A stretch of DNA of 64,000 nt. It comes from Bradyrhizobium sp. CB2312. GTDB taxonomy: Bacteria > Pseudomonadota > Alphaproteobacteria > Rhizobiales > Xanthobacteraceae. How positions within the stretch are numbered: position 1 is the first letter of the stretch; the number at the start of each line of letters is the position of its first letter. Location of the stretch: contig NZ_CP121668.1 of the NCBI RefSeq assembly GCF_029714425.1, forward strand, positions 8,949,501-9,013,500, read 5' to 3'. A model generated the notes under the pieces. The model saw only the letters and a program-made list of their open reading frames with translations, did no database searches and was not told the DNA's origin. The position numbers and the translations under genes were made by a program. Of this stretch, positions 1 to 8,087 are shown one piece after another.

Positions 1-2
1 GC

Positions 3-875
3 GGCCGCCGCGTGGTGCTGCTGCCGGATGCCTCCCTCGATCCGGCCGAGGTGCACTATGCTGCGGTGTGGAAGCCGGTGCCGGGCGACCTCGGCTCCTT
101 CCCCAATCTGCGGGCGATCTTCAATCTCGGCGCCGGCGTCGACGCGCTGATGGCGGACAAGAGCCTGCCCGACGTGCCGCTGGTGCGCGTCGCAGTGCCT
201 GACCTGACCAACCGCATGACCGAATATGTCGCGCTGCACGTGCTGATGCACCACCGCCAGGAGCTTTACCTGCGCGAGTCGCAGCGCGCGAAGCGCTGGG
301 AGCCGCAATATCAGTGGCCGGCGAGCGCGGTGACGGTCGGCGTCATGGGCCTCGGCACGCTCGGCGCTGACGCGGCCGACGTGCTGCGCCGGCTCGGCTT
401 CCGCGTCGCCGGCTGGAGCCGCAGCCCGCGCACCATCGCGGGCGTCGACTGCTTCCATGGCACGGCCGGCATGGATGCCTTCCTGCGCAAGACCGACATC
501 CTGGTCTGCCTGCTGCCGCTGACGCCTGATACAAACGGCATTCTCAACCGCGATGTGTTCGCCAAGCTCAACCGCAAGAGCCCGCTCGGCGCGCCCGTGC
601 TGATCAATGCCGGCCGCGGCGGCCTGCAGAACGAAGCCGACATCCTGGCCTGCCTCGACGACGGCACGCTGGGCGCCGCCTCGCTCGACGTGTTCGTGCA
701 GGAGCCGCAACCGAAGGACAGCCGGTTCTGGACCCACCCGAAGGTGGTGCTGACGCCGCACAACGCGGCCGACACGGATGCGGATGCGATCTCGGCCTAT
801 GTCGCCGAGCAGATCGCGCGGTTCGAGGCGGGCGGGGTGCTGGAGAACGTGGTGGATCGGGCGCGGGGGTATTAG
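3..875 (+). CDS. ghrA: Glyoxylate/hydroxypyruvate reductase A-type 2-hydroxyacid dehydrogenase (5' end missing)
   Basis: NAD(P)H-dependent D-2-hydroxyacid dehydrogenase of the GhrA group, which reduces glyoxylate and hydroxypyruvate in the cytoplasm. The frame is open to the left window edge, so the first twenty or so residues are probably outside; the GTG at 12 is only the first visible start-like codon. Counting from that codon, the Rossmann GxGxxG motif (GLGTLG) lies at about residues 112-117. The catalytic Arg is in INAGRGG, the Glu in the DVFVQEP segment, and the catalytic His is H250 in the TPHNAA motif. About 287 of an expected 310 residues are visible. It ends in TAG and is followed by a palindromic repeat. 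The family call is firm; the substrate is inferred. Confidence 0.88.
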   Translation, partial: GRRVVLLPDASLDPAEVHYAAVWKPVPGDLGSFPNLRAIFNLGAGVDALMADKSLPDVPLVRVAVPDLTNRMTEYVALHVLMHHRQELYLRESQRAKRWEPQYQWPASAVTVGVMGLGTLGADAADVLRRLGFRVAGWSRSPRTIAGVDCFHGTAGMDAFLRKTDILVCLLPLTPDTNGILNRDVFAKLNRKSPLGAPVLINAGRGGLQNEADILACLDDGTLGAASLDVFVQEPQPKDSRFWTHPKVVLTPHNAADTDADAISAYVAEQIARFEAGGVLENVVDRARGY

Positions 876-915
876 GCCCTCGGGATTTCGCGAACGCTGG
901 CGCCTCATTCTCGGT

Positions 916-1044
916 GTCATCCCGGCGAAGGCGGGGACCCATAACCACAGGGAGCAGTTTTGCGGAAGGTCGTAGTTCGGAACTGCGACCAACGATCATC
1001 GATGGATTCCGCTGTATGGGTCCCCGCCTTCGCGGGGACGACAG
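916..1044. repeat. Palindromic intergenic repeat, family B, copy 1
   Basis: Long imperfect inverted repeat filling most of the 306-base gap before the chemoreceptor gene. The left arm starts GTCATCCCGGCGAAGGCGGG at 916. The right arm ends with CCCGCCTTCGCGGGGACGAC just before 1044. The sequence between the arms contains a second, smaller dyad (GTAGTTCGGAACTGC). The layout matches the dispersed palindromic elements of Bradyrhizobium-like genomes. No coding potential is apparent; an upstream reading-frame extension of the next gene through it is not credible. Confidence 0.75.
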
Positions 1045-1181
1045 CTTTTCTGGGGCCGGTAGCCCCGCGCATAATTGCTGCCACCGCGCCCCACAACCAC
1101 CCCGCGCCCCCGTCCCGTTCACCCTCTCTTAGCGAGAAGTTGATAGGCGTTGTTAACCAACGCTCAAACAACGAGTCGGAC

Positions 1182-3149
1182 ATGCGGGCGAGCCTCGGCC
1201 TCAGGATGCGGATCACGGTTGCGCTGGCGGTGACAGCGGCGGCGACCGCGCTGTTTGCCGTGCTGGGCGCGATGTGGATCATCTCAGGGATCATCGACCG
1301 CGCCGACCAGCGCGAGCTGCGCAGCCATTATGATGCGCTGCTGTCACGCATCGCCGAGGAATCTCGCCGCGCCGCCGCCATGAGCACGGTGGTGGCCGCG
1401 ATGCCGGCGACGCAGGATGCGATGGCGAAGCAGGACCGCAACGCCCTCGTCGGCCTGTTCGGGCCTGTGTTTGCCGCGACCAAATCGGACTACGGTGTCG
1501 AGCAGTTCCAGTTCCATGTGGCACCAGCGACATCGTTCCTGCGCGTGCATCAGCCGGCCAAATTCGGTGACGACCTCTCCGGCTTCCGCAAGACGGTTCT
1601 GATTGCCAACCAGGAGCGCAAGGTCGTGGTCGGTCTCGAGGGCGGCGTCGCCGGCCTCGGCATCCGCGGCGTGGTGCCGATCGCGCAAGGGACCAATCAT
1701 CTCGGCTCGGTGGAGTTCGGCCTGACCTTCGGTCAGTCCTTCCTCGACGACTTCAAGACCAACCGCCATGTCGACGTCGCCTTCCATCTCGCCGACGGCG
1801 CTGGCTTCAAGCTGTTCGGCGGCACGCTGAACGGCAAGAGCTTCTTCGATGCGGCGGATTACGCCCGCGCTGCCGGCGGCGATTTTACGGTGCGGCAAGG
1901 GAAACTGGACACGACGCCAGTCGCCGCGCTGCTCGGACCGATCAGGGACTTTTCCGGCAAGCCGCTCGGCGCGGTCGAGCTGGTGATGGACAATGCCGAT
2001 TATGTCGCGTCCGCCGATCGCGCCTGGTGGCTGTCGCTCGGTATCGCCACGCTCGGGCTGGCGCTGGCGGCGATCGTCGGCTACCTCATCGCCCGCAGCA
2101 TCTCGCGTCCGATCCTCTCGATCACTAGCGTGATGCGCGAACTCGCGGACGGACGGCTCGATGTCGAAGTTCCCATCAACAAGGCGAACGACGAGGTCGG
2201 CGCCATGGTGAAGGCGGTCGCGGTGTTCCGCGACAATGCCGTCAGCTTCAACAAGCTCCAGGCCGATCAGCTCGAGGCCAAGGCGCAGTCGGAAGCGGAG
2301 AAGCGGCGCGCCTTCGCCGCGCTCGCCAACAATTTCGAGGCATCGATCCGCGACGTCGTCACCACCGTGTCTTCGGCCGCAGTCGAGATGGAGCACACCG
2401 CGCGCTCGATGTCAGCCATCGTCGAGCAGTCGCGGCAGCAGACCCGCAACGTGTCGTCAGCCTCGGCGCTGGCCTCGGAGAACGTGCAGACGGTGGCTGC
2501 CGCCGCGGAAGAGCTGTCTTCGTCGATGACCGAGATCAGCCGCCGCCTTGCGCACGCGACCGAGGTGGTGGGCAAGGCCGCCAGCGACGGACGGGCGTCG
2601 AATGCGCGGGTGCAGAGCCTTGCCGATGCCGCGCAAAAGATCGGCGACGTCGTTTCCTTCATCAACGGCATCGCGGGCCAGACCAATCTGCTGGCGCTGA
2701 ACGCGACGATCGAGGCGGCGCGCGCCGGCGAAGCCGGCCGCGGCTTTGCCGTGGTCGCTTCCGAAGTGAAGGCACTGGCAACCCAGACCGCGAAGGCGAC
2801 GGAAGAGATCGGCGCGCAGGTCACGGCCGTGCAGGGTGAGACATCAGGCGCGGTGGACGGCATCCAGTCGATCTGCGCAACGATCCAGCAGGTTGATGAG
2901 ATCTCGGCGGCGATTGCCGCCGCCGTCGGCCAGCAGGGCACGGCGACGCAGGAGATCGCGCAGAACGTCCAGCAGGCCGCCGCCCGCACCGGCGAGGTCT
3001 CGCAGAACATCGCAGGCGTCACGGACGGCATCGCGGCGACCGGCACCGCCGCTGAGGAAGTGCTGGGCTCGGCGATCGAGCTGTCAAAACAGTCGCAGCG
3101 GCTGCGGGACGAGGTGGATCGATTCCTCGCGCAGATTCGGGCGGCGTAG
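1182..3149 (+). CDS. Transmembrane methyl-accepting chemotaxis protein
   Basis: Chemoreceptor of 655 residues that couples a periplasmic ligand domain to the CheA/CheW kinase complex. From the N-terminus: transmembrane helix 1 (about 11-33), a periplasmic region of about 245 residues with the look of a double-Cache-type sensor (unusually rich in G/F/H), transmembrane helix 2 (about 281-302), a HAMP domain (about 303-356), and a long helical signalling domain. The conserved hairpin tip [20 protein letters not shown] starts near residue 500. I chose the ATG at 1182 because it places the first membrane helix directly at the N-terminus; the longer frame would translate the upstream repeat. No other che genes are adjacent, so it is an orphan receptor here. 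The ligand is unknown. Confidence 0.93.
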   Translation: MRASLGLRMRITVALAVTAAATALFAVLGAMWIISGIIDRADQRELRSHYDALLSRIAEESRRAAAMSTVVAAMPATQDAMAKQDRNALVGLFGPVFAATKSDYGVEQFQFHVAPATSFLRVHQPAKFGDDLSGFRKTVLIANQERKVVVGLEGGVAGLGIRGVVPIAQGTNHLGSVEFGLTFGQSFLDDFKTNRHVDVAFHLADGAGFKLFGGTLNGKSFFDAADYARAAGGDFTVRQGKLDTTPVAALLGPIRDFSGKPLGAVELVMDNADYVASADRAWWLSLGIATLGLALAAIVGYLIARSISRPILSITSVMRELADGRLDVEVPINKANDEVGAMVKAVAVFRDNAVSFNKLQADQLEAKAQSEAEKRRAFAALANNFEASIRDVVTTVSSAAVEMEHTARSMSAIVEQSRQQTRNVSSASALASENVQTVAAAAEELSSSMTEISRRLAHATEVVGKAASDGRASNARVQSLADAAQKIGDVVSFINGIAGQTNLLALNATIEAARAGEAGRGFAVVASEVKALATQTAKATEEIGAQVTAVQGETSGAVDGIQSICATIQQVDEISAAIAAAVGQQGTATQEIAQNVQQAAARTGEVSQNIAGVTDGIAATGTAAEEVLGSAIELSKQSQRLRDEVDRFLAQIRAA

Positions 3150-3176
3150 TAGCCACGATCTGTCCCCAGTACAGGT

Positions 3177-3339
3177 GTCGTCCCTCGCGAAGGCGGGGAC
3201 CCATAATCACAGGGAGAAGTTGTTAGGCGAGCCGGTAACTCCGAGTCTTCGTCAAACTTCTCCCTGTGGTTACCGCGACGAGCGCAAGCGCTCGCGCTGG
3301 GGTCCCGGGCTCGCGCTACGCGCGCCCCGGGACGACAGC
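3177..3339. repeat. Palindromic intergenic repeat, family B variant
   Basis: Fills the gap between the convergent chemoreceptor and TetR genes, ending directly before the tetR stop codon. It begins with CGCGAAGGCGGGGACCCATAA, shared with the copy at 916-1044. Here, though, the interior carries an AACTTCTCCCTGTGGTTA block that pairs with its left counterpart (AATCACAGGGAGAAGTT), and the right end (GGTCCCGGGCTCGCG...CCCGGGACGACAGCTTACGG) is GC-richer and differs from copy 1. It looks composite. Confidence 0.65.
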
Positions 3340-4002
3340 TTACGGCTTGGCTCCCACCATCACGTCGATCGCGCCCTTCACGATCGCCTCGAGCTCCTTG
3401 CGCGAGACGCGGGCGCGCGAGCGGATGGCGATGGTGTGGACAGTGGCGGAGGCGATCTGCGCCAGCGCGACCGGATCGGCGCTCTCCGGCAACTCGCCCT
3501 TCTCCCTGGCGCGGCGGAAGCAACTCGCAAAAGCCTTGTCGAGCCCTGTAAGACCGTCGAGCACCATGGCGCGAATCTCGGGATCGCTCACGGCCTCGGA
3601 CGCCGCGGTCACCACCGTGAAGCAGCCGCGCGGGCCGGTGTCGCCGGACAGATAGATGTCCAGCGCTGAAGCGTAGATGCGCTCCAGCCGCTGGCGCAGC
3701 GGCATCTCCTGGCGGAATATCTCGACCATCGCCGCGCCCGCTTCGTCGCGATAGCGCTGGTAGCTCTTGATGTAGAGCTCGCGCTTGTCGCCGAAGGCGC
3801 CATAGAGGCTCGGCCGGTTCATGCCTGTGGCTTCGCTGAGATCATCGAGCGAGGTCGCGGCAAATCCCTGCTTGCGGAACAGGTCAAGCGCCTTGCCGAG
3901 CGCGACATCGGGCTCGTAGGTGCGGGGCCGTCCCCGGCGCTTAGGTTCGCCACGGCGCTCGGGTTCACTGGTAGCAGCTGGCGGCTTCGATTTTTGTACC
4001 AT
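3340..4002 (-). CDS. TetR/AcrR-family transcriptional repressor
   Basis: One-component regulator of 220 residues. A basic N-terminal tail (KRRGRPRTYEP) precedes the helix-turn-helix, about residues 49-78 (SLDDLSEATGMNRPSLYGAFGDK). A ligand-binding helical domain with a variable sequence follows. It is divergent from a glutathione transferase gene at 4108, the usual arrangement for a local repressor of that gene. Its first five codons form one arm of a 14-bp inverted repeat whose other arm lies in its own promoter, so autorepression is likely. Effector unknown; by context it could be an electrophile handled by the transferase. Confidence 0.92.
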   Translation of the reverse strand: MVQKSKPPAATSEPERRGEPKRRGRPRTYEPDVALGKALDLFRKQGFAATSLDDLSEATGMNRPSLYGAFGDKRELYIKSYQRYRDEAGAAMVEIFRQEMPLRQRLERIYASALDIYLSGDTGPRGCFTVVTAASEAVSDPEIRAMVLDGLTGLDKAFASCFRRAREKGELPESADPVALAQIASATVHTIAIRSRARVSRKELEAIVKGAIDVMVGAKP

Positions 4003-4057
4003 CTCGCAAAATAATCCTTGACCCTCGATATATTATGCACGATGGTACAAAAATCAA
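3989..4057. promoter_or_regulatory. Candidate TetR operator and tetR promoter
   Basis: A perfect 14-base inverted repeat: GATTTTTGTACCAT at 3989-4002 and ATGGTACAAAAATC at 4042-4055, separated by 39 bases. The left arm is the start codon and first codons of tetR (read on the minus strand); the right arm lies between a TTGATT (-35, 4057-4052) and TAATAT (-10, 4035-4030) promoter for tetR with a 16-base spacer. A repressor bound to either arm would block tetR, and one at the right arm could also affect the divergent transferase gene. The repeat is plainly visible; the operator role is inferred. Confidence 0.65.
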
Positions 4058-4107
4058 TCTGGCCAGGTTGAGCGACACCCAAGAGGAATTGCCCAAGGAG
4101 GCCCAAG

Positions 4108-4752
4108 ATGGATCTTTATTTCTCGCCACTCGCCTGCTCCATGGCGACCCGCGTCGCGCTCTATGAAGCGGGTGCGGACGCGAACTATCTCGAAGTCGAT
4201 CCGCCGACCAAGAAAGTGCTGAACGACGGCACCGACTTCCGCACCGTGAACCCGATCGGCCTCGTGCCGACCCTGCGCACCGACGAAGGCGTGGTGCTGA
4301 CCGAGAACGCCGCGATCCTGCAATATGTCGCGGACCGTTTTCCGCAGTCCGGCCTCGGCGCTTCACAGGGAATCGAGCGCACGCGGCTGCATCAATGGCT
4401 GTGCTTCATCGGCACCGAGCTGCACAAGGGCCTGTTCATCCCCGTGCTCGACCGCAAGGCGCCGCAGGAAGCGAAAGCCTATGTGCTGGAGAAGAACCTG
4501 TCGCGGCTCGACTATCTCGACAAGTATCTGGAGGGACGCGAGTTCCTGCTCGACCATTTCAGCGTGGCGGACGCGTACCTCGTCACGGTCATCAACTGGA
4601 CCATGGCGACGCCGCCGATCGAGCTCGCCAAATGGCCGAACGTGAAGGCCTATTACGAGCGCCTGCGCCAGCGGCCGTCGGTGGCCAAAGCGATCGCGGA
4701 GGAGTTCGAGCTGTACAAGGCCGAGCAGGCGCGGAAGAAGGCGGCGGCTTGA
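4108..4752 (+). CDS. Glutathione S-transferase, beta-class-like
   Basis: Cytoplasmic glutathione transferase of 214 residues, normal for the family. The N-terminal thioredoxin fold (about 1-80) opens with YFSPLACSMA, placing a Cys at position 10, as in bacterial beta-class enzymes, in which Cys10 contacts glutathione. It also carries the cis-proline VPT motif (53-55) and the TEN loop (65-67) that binds the gamma-glutamyl group. The all-helical C-terminal domain holds a VADAYL segment. A strong ribosome site, AAGGAGG, ends seven bases before the ATG. Divergent from tetR, whose candidate operator lies about 55 bases upstream, so inducible detoxification is the natural reading. Confidence 0.92.
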   Translation: MDLYFSPLACSMATRVALYEAGADANYLEVDPPTKKVLNDGTDFRTVNPIGLVPTLRTDEGVVLTENAAILQYVADRFPQSGLGASQGIERTRLHQWLCFIGTELHKGLFIPVLDRKAPQEAKAYVLEKNLSRLDYLDKYLEGREFLLDHFSVADAYLVTVINWTMATPPIELAKWPNVKAYYERLRQRPSVAKAIAEEFELYKAEQARKKAAA

Positions 4753-4826
4753 GGCCAAAGCGATATCTACGCGTAGCGACGTCGTCCCGGCCAAACCGTG
4801 ACGGCGTCGTTCTTTCAGCGATTCAG

Positions 4827-5594
4827 CTATCTCGGCGCCTGCAGCGCGATCCCGTAGCGAGCGTAGATCCGATCGATCGTGCCATCGTTGCGCAGCCGAT
4901 CCAGCGCTCCGTCGATCGATTCGCGTAACGCATCATCCGGGCGAACCATGCCGACGGCGACATTCCAGTTGAGGTCGGCCACGCCCTCGTCGCGATCCAG
5001 GATCCGGAGTGCCTTGTCCGGATGGGTCAGATTGAAATAGCTGGCCGCAGTGGGCGTCACCGCAGCCGCATCGATCTCATGATTTGATACGGCGTCGAGG
5101 CTGTCGGTCTCGAAGCCGAAGGTCGACGTCGGCACGCGCCGTTGACCGATGATCATGGCGGCGACAGAGCCGACCTGCACCCCCACCTTGGTATGCCCGC
5201 CGAGGCTCTTGAACGATGTCAGCGCGCTGGATGACGGCACCGCGAGCGCGACACCCGTGCGATAGTACGGTTTCGAGATTCTCAAGCGGGTTTCGCCTTG
5301 GGCTTCGCGGTCGGCGATGACGTCCAGCAGAATGTCACAGCCGGCGCTGCGCATCTGGTACTGCGTGATGATCCAGTCGAGCCTGAGTGAAACTCCAAGC
5401 TCGCGCGCCAGCGCGCGCCCCAGCTCGACCTGGAAGCCGGGCGGATCACCGGCCTTGCTCGCAAAGGGAAGCGAGTTGGGATGCGCACATAGTCCGAGCG
5501 CGCCGCTCGCACGGATCGCGTCCAGAGTTCGCGCCTGCGTCGGCTCCGACAGAACGATGGCGGCAGCGACGATAGCCAGGACAATTGCCTTCAT
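4827..5594 (-). CDS. MxaJ/XoxJ-like periplasmic substrate-binding protein of the quinoprotein operon
   Basis: Family 3 solute-binding fold protein of 255 residues with a signal peptide (about 1-21, ending TQA). Proteins of this type sit beside PQQ dehydrogenases as MxaJ/XoxJ and are thought to help activate the apoenzyme or aid electron transfer rather than serve an ABC importer; no permease is nearby. Visible: the binding-fold start (IRASGALGLCAHPNSLPFAS), GYxI/V-type segments, and two Cys (in LCAHP and SAGCD) that may pair. It is the last gene of a three-gene minus-strand unit after the quinoprotein and cytochrome. Identification rests on both sequence and neighbours. Confidence 0.8.
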   Translation of the reverse strand: MKAIVLAIVAAAIVLSEPTQARTLDAIRASGALGLCAHPNSLPFASKAGDPPGFQVELGRALARELGVSLRLDWIITQYQMRSAGCDILLDVIADREAQGETRLRISKPYYRTGVALAVPSSSALTSFKSLGGHTKVGVQVGSVAAMIIGQRRVPTSTFGFETDSLDAVSNHEIDAAAVTPTAASYFNLTHPDKALRILDRDEGVADLNWNVAVGMVRPDDALRESIDGALDRLRNDGTIDRIYARYGIALQAPR

Positions 5595-5631
5595 TCCGCG
5601 TCCTCATCTGCAGGGATCAGGTCTCGGCGGG

Positions 5632-5973
5632 TCAACCCGCGCGCGGCTTCAAGGCGCGGATGTATTTGATGATCTGGTCGATCTGCGCGTCATTGAAGCT
5701 CTCGCCGAATGCCGGCATCGCACCTTGCTTGCCGGTCTTGATGCGGTTGTGCAGAAACTCGTCGTCGCGTGGCGAATTCATCAGTTGCGGTCCCCTGCCA
5801 GCAGCCCGGCCGCCGTCGGAGTGGCAAAAGCCGCAGGTCCCCGCGAACAACTGCTCGACATCCAGCGACCCGTTGTCCGGCGCAGGCGCAGCAGGTTGTG
5901 CTTGAGCCACCACGACGCACAGCAACGAAGCACCCAGCACCGCCGGATACGACTTCAAATGCAGTTTCAACAC
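5632..5973 (-). CDS. Small periplasmic c-type cytochrome
   Basis: Class I cytochrome c of 113 residues. It has a signal peptide (about 1-26, cleavage after AQA), a single haem site C47-G-F-C50-H51 and a probable axial Met86 in GAMPAF. It lies 88 bases downstream of the PQQ dehydrogenase on the same strand, so it is the likely electron acceptor, passing electrons on to the terminal oxidase. This is the position of the XoxG/MxaG cytochrome in methanol dehydrogenase clusters, though it is shorter than those proteins. Confidence 0.9.
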   Translation of the reverse strand: MLKLHLKSYPAVLGASLLCVVVAQAQPAAPAPDNGSLDVEQLFAGTCGFCHSDGGRAAGRGPQLMNSPRDDEFLHNRIKTGKQGAMPAFGESFNDAQIDQIIKYIRALKPRAG

Positions 5974-6061
5974 GTCCGCTCCATTCCCAGATCACGCGCG
6001 GCCGCTGCAATCGACCGAGGAGCGGGCTCGCACCCGCTCCTCGACAGATCGTTCAAGGTGA

Positions 6062-7780
6062 CTATTTCAGGCTGAAGACGATGAGCGCGCCGTCGTCACG
6101 CGGCATGCTCTTGTAGACGCCACCGAAGTTCGGCGCATATTCGTCTGCCAGCATACCGCCGAAGCCTGCGGCCACGGCGATATATTGCTTGCCGCCCACG
6201 GAGTAGCTGACGATGCCGCCCTGGTGGCCGGTACCGTTGTTGTGCTTCCACAGCTCGGCCCCGGTTTCGGCATCATAGGCGTGAAGGACACCGCGGGAAT
6301 CAGGCACGAACACGAGATTGCCGGCGGTCGACAGCACGCTCCCGAGCGGCGGCTCGGGATAGCGAACCTCCCATTTCTTTGCTCCCGTTATGGGGTCACG
6401 CGCGTCCAGATGTCCGTAGATCTCGCCGCTCGGAGGCGGCGCCATCTTGAAGTCCGCCCCAATGTTGAGCTGGACCTGCGGCGCGGTGACCGGCGTCGTC
6501 TTCTGAATATCCAGCGTCATGCACCATTCCTGGCCGAGCTTGTAGTAGAGACCGGTCTTCGGGCTGTACGACCCGGCATTCCAGCTGATGCCGCCGCCGA
6601 TGAACGGACAGAGCGGCACTTCAGTGACTTTTCCGACGGGGAAATCGCGACGGCCGATCAGCGCGCCTGTCTTGGGATCGATATCCTTGACGAAGTTGAT
6701 GTTCTCAACCAGACGCCAGACGTTCTTCACGCCGAGATTACGGTCGTAGACGAACACGAAGCCGCCCTTGTTCGGATGAACCACGTATTTTTGGCCGTCG
6801 CGCTCGAGCATCACGAACTCACCGACGGCGCTGTCGAAGTCCCAGGCGTCGTGCGGCAGTTCCTGATGGTAGGATTTCAGCTTTCCGGTATCGATATCGA
6901 GAGCGATAACCGAACTCGTATAGAGATTGTCGCCGGGCCGCGCACCTTGCGTCTTGTAGTCGGCGCCCGACCAGTCGTAGAGCGGCGCCGGGTTCGCCGT
7001 GCCCCACAGGATGGTGTTGGTCTCGGAGTCGTAGGTGCCCGGCATCCAGCCGCCGCCACCGCCAGTGCGCCAGGAGTCGTTACCCCAGGTCTTCATGGCT
7101 TCGTCGGTGCCCGCGACCGTCAGGAACTCCCACTTCTTCTTGCCGGTGGTGGCATCGACGGCGAAGATCGGGCCGCGACCCGGCCATTCCCCTCCCTGCG
7201 AGCCGATGATCACGCTCCCCTTTGCGTAAAGCGGCGCGCCGGTGAAGCCGACCGTGAGCTTCTGCGAGTCGATCAGCCTCGTTTCCCAGAGAACCTTTCC
7301 CGACTTCGCATCGAGGCCGAAGAGACGACCATCCATCGTACCGACGAAGACTTTGCCTTCACCAAGAGCCACGCCGCGGTTGTAGGGCGAGTGAGTCTGT
7401 CGGCTGATGAGCGCTTCATCGAGTTCCGGAAAGAACGACCAGATGACCTCGCCCGTCGCGCCGTTCAGCGCAAAGACCCGGCTGTAAGAACCCGAATAGT
7501 AGAGTACGCCATCGGCTACGAGCGGCATTGACTGCAGGCCGCGCGTCGATCGCCCGGGAATGTGCATCCAGGCGACGCCCAGATTGCCGATGTTGTTCGC
7601 ATTGATCTGCGCGAGTGGGCTGTAGTGATGGGACTTGTATGAACCGTGATAGGTGAGCCAGTCGTTCTGGCCGGCGGCCTCGATACGGGCCGTATCCACA
7701 GATTGGGCCAACGCCGCCGATGCCGCAAATGCCGCAACGGCGAGAACAGGTAGGCCCGAGTTGAGCCACTGCTTCCTCAT
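6062..7780 (-). CDS. PQQ-dependent alcohol dehydrogenase (quinoprotein), likely lanthanide type
   Basis: Periplasmic eight-bladed propeller dehydrogenase of 572 residues. It oxidises an alcohol and passes electrons to cytochrome c. Signal peptide about 1-26 (ALAQS). Propeller W-motifs recur (GEVIW, GKVLWE, GKKKWEF, GAELWKH). The catalytic Asp is D314 in PHDAWDFDSA, and the residue two positions on is also Asp (D316). That DxD pattern marks lanthanide-dependent XoxF/PedH-type enzymes, whereas calcium enzymes have Ala or Ser there. The vicinal Cys-Cys pair common in methanol and ethanol dehydrogenases is absent (only two Cys in the whole protein, in PLCPF and EWCM). I chose the ATG at 7780 because GGGAGGAAG lies just upstream and the signal peptide starts there. 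Substrate not predictable. Confidence 0.9.
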   Translation of the reverse strand: MRKQWLNSGLPVLAVAAFAASAALAQSVDTARIEAAGQNDWLTYHGSYKSHHYSPLAQINANNIGNLGVAWMHIPGRSTRGLQSMPLVADGVLYYSGSYSRVFALNGATGEVIWSFFPELDEALISRQTHSPYNRGVALGEGKVFVGTMDGRLFGLDAKSGKVLWETRLIDSQKLTVGFTGAPLYAKGSVIIGSQGGEWPGRGPIFAVDATTGKKKWEFLTVAGTDEAMKTWGNDSWRTGGGGGWMPGTYDSETNTILWGTANPAPLYDWSGADYKTQGARPGDNLYTSSVIALDIDTGKLKSYHQELPHDAWDFDSAVGEFVMLERDGQKYVVHPNKGGFVFVYDRNLGVKNVWRLVENINFVKDIDPKTGALIGRRDFPVGKVTEVPLCPFIGGGISWNAGSYSPKTGLYYKLGQEWCMTLDIQKTTPVTAPQVQLNIGADFKMAPPPSGEIYGHLDARDPITGAKKWEVRYPEPPLGSVLSTAGNLVFVPDSRGVLHAYDAETGAELWKHNNGTGHQGGIVSYSVGGKQYIAVAAGFGGMLADEYAPNFGGVYKSMPRDDGALIVFSLK

Positions 7781-8087
7781 ATGCACTTCCTCCCGCTTGT
7801 GTTTATTGATTGCGTCTCGTGAACGCCGCTGCGAGGAATGTTTGCAGTTCAGTACGCGTCGATTGTTCTCCATCGGAGGTGAACTGCCAATAGATCTCCC
7901 TCTCCCTCGGCGATCGCTAAAGGAGCTGCGTTCACTGGCGTGGTTGCTGTCGCACGTCTGCATGCACAGCGTACGACGGATTGCAGGGGCGTGCAAAGAC
8001 GGAATGCGCGCGGGGGGCGAATTGGCGCAGAGGGCGAATGGAAACGACAGCAGCGCTGACCGTTCGATCTCCGTGGGAGCAAAACGG
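7781..8087. promoter_or_regulatory. Leader region of the quinoprotein operon (307 bases, no gene)
   Basis: No convincing gene. It lies between the quinoprotein start and the stop of the TRAP permease gene, both on the minus strand, so it should hold the quinoprotein promoter. An 8-base inverted repeat, GCAGTTCA (7844-7851) and TGAACTGC (7880-7887), is 28 bases apart and about 65 bases before the start codon. It may be an operator. I see no clear -35/-10 pair. Confidence 0.4.

Noticed and set aside
960..1181. N-terminal extension of the chemoreceptor
   Set aside because: It would translate a palindromic repeat and push the first membrane helix to residue 90; the ATG at 1182 is the natural start.
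2267..3523. Long minus-strand frame opposite the chemoreceptor and tetR end
   Set aside because: High GC leaves third-position stops rare; the product has Ser/Ala/Arg bias and no family motif, and the plus-strand receptor is certain.
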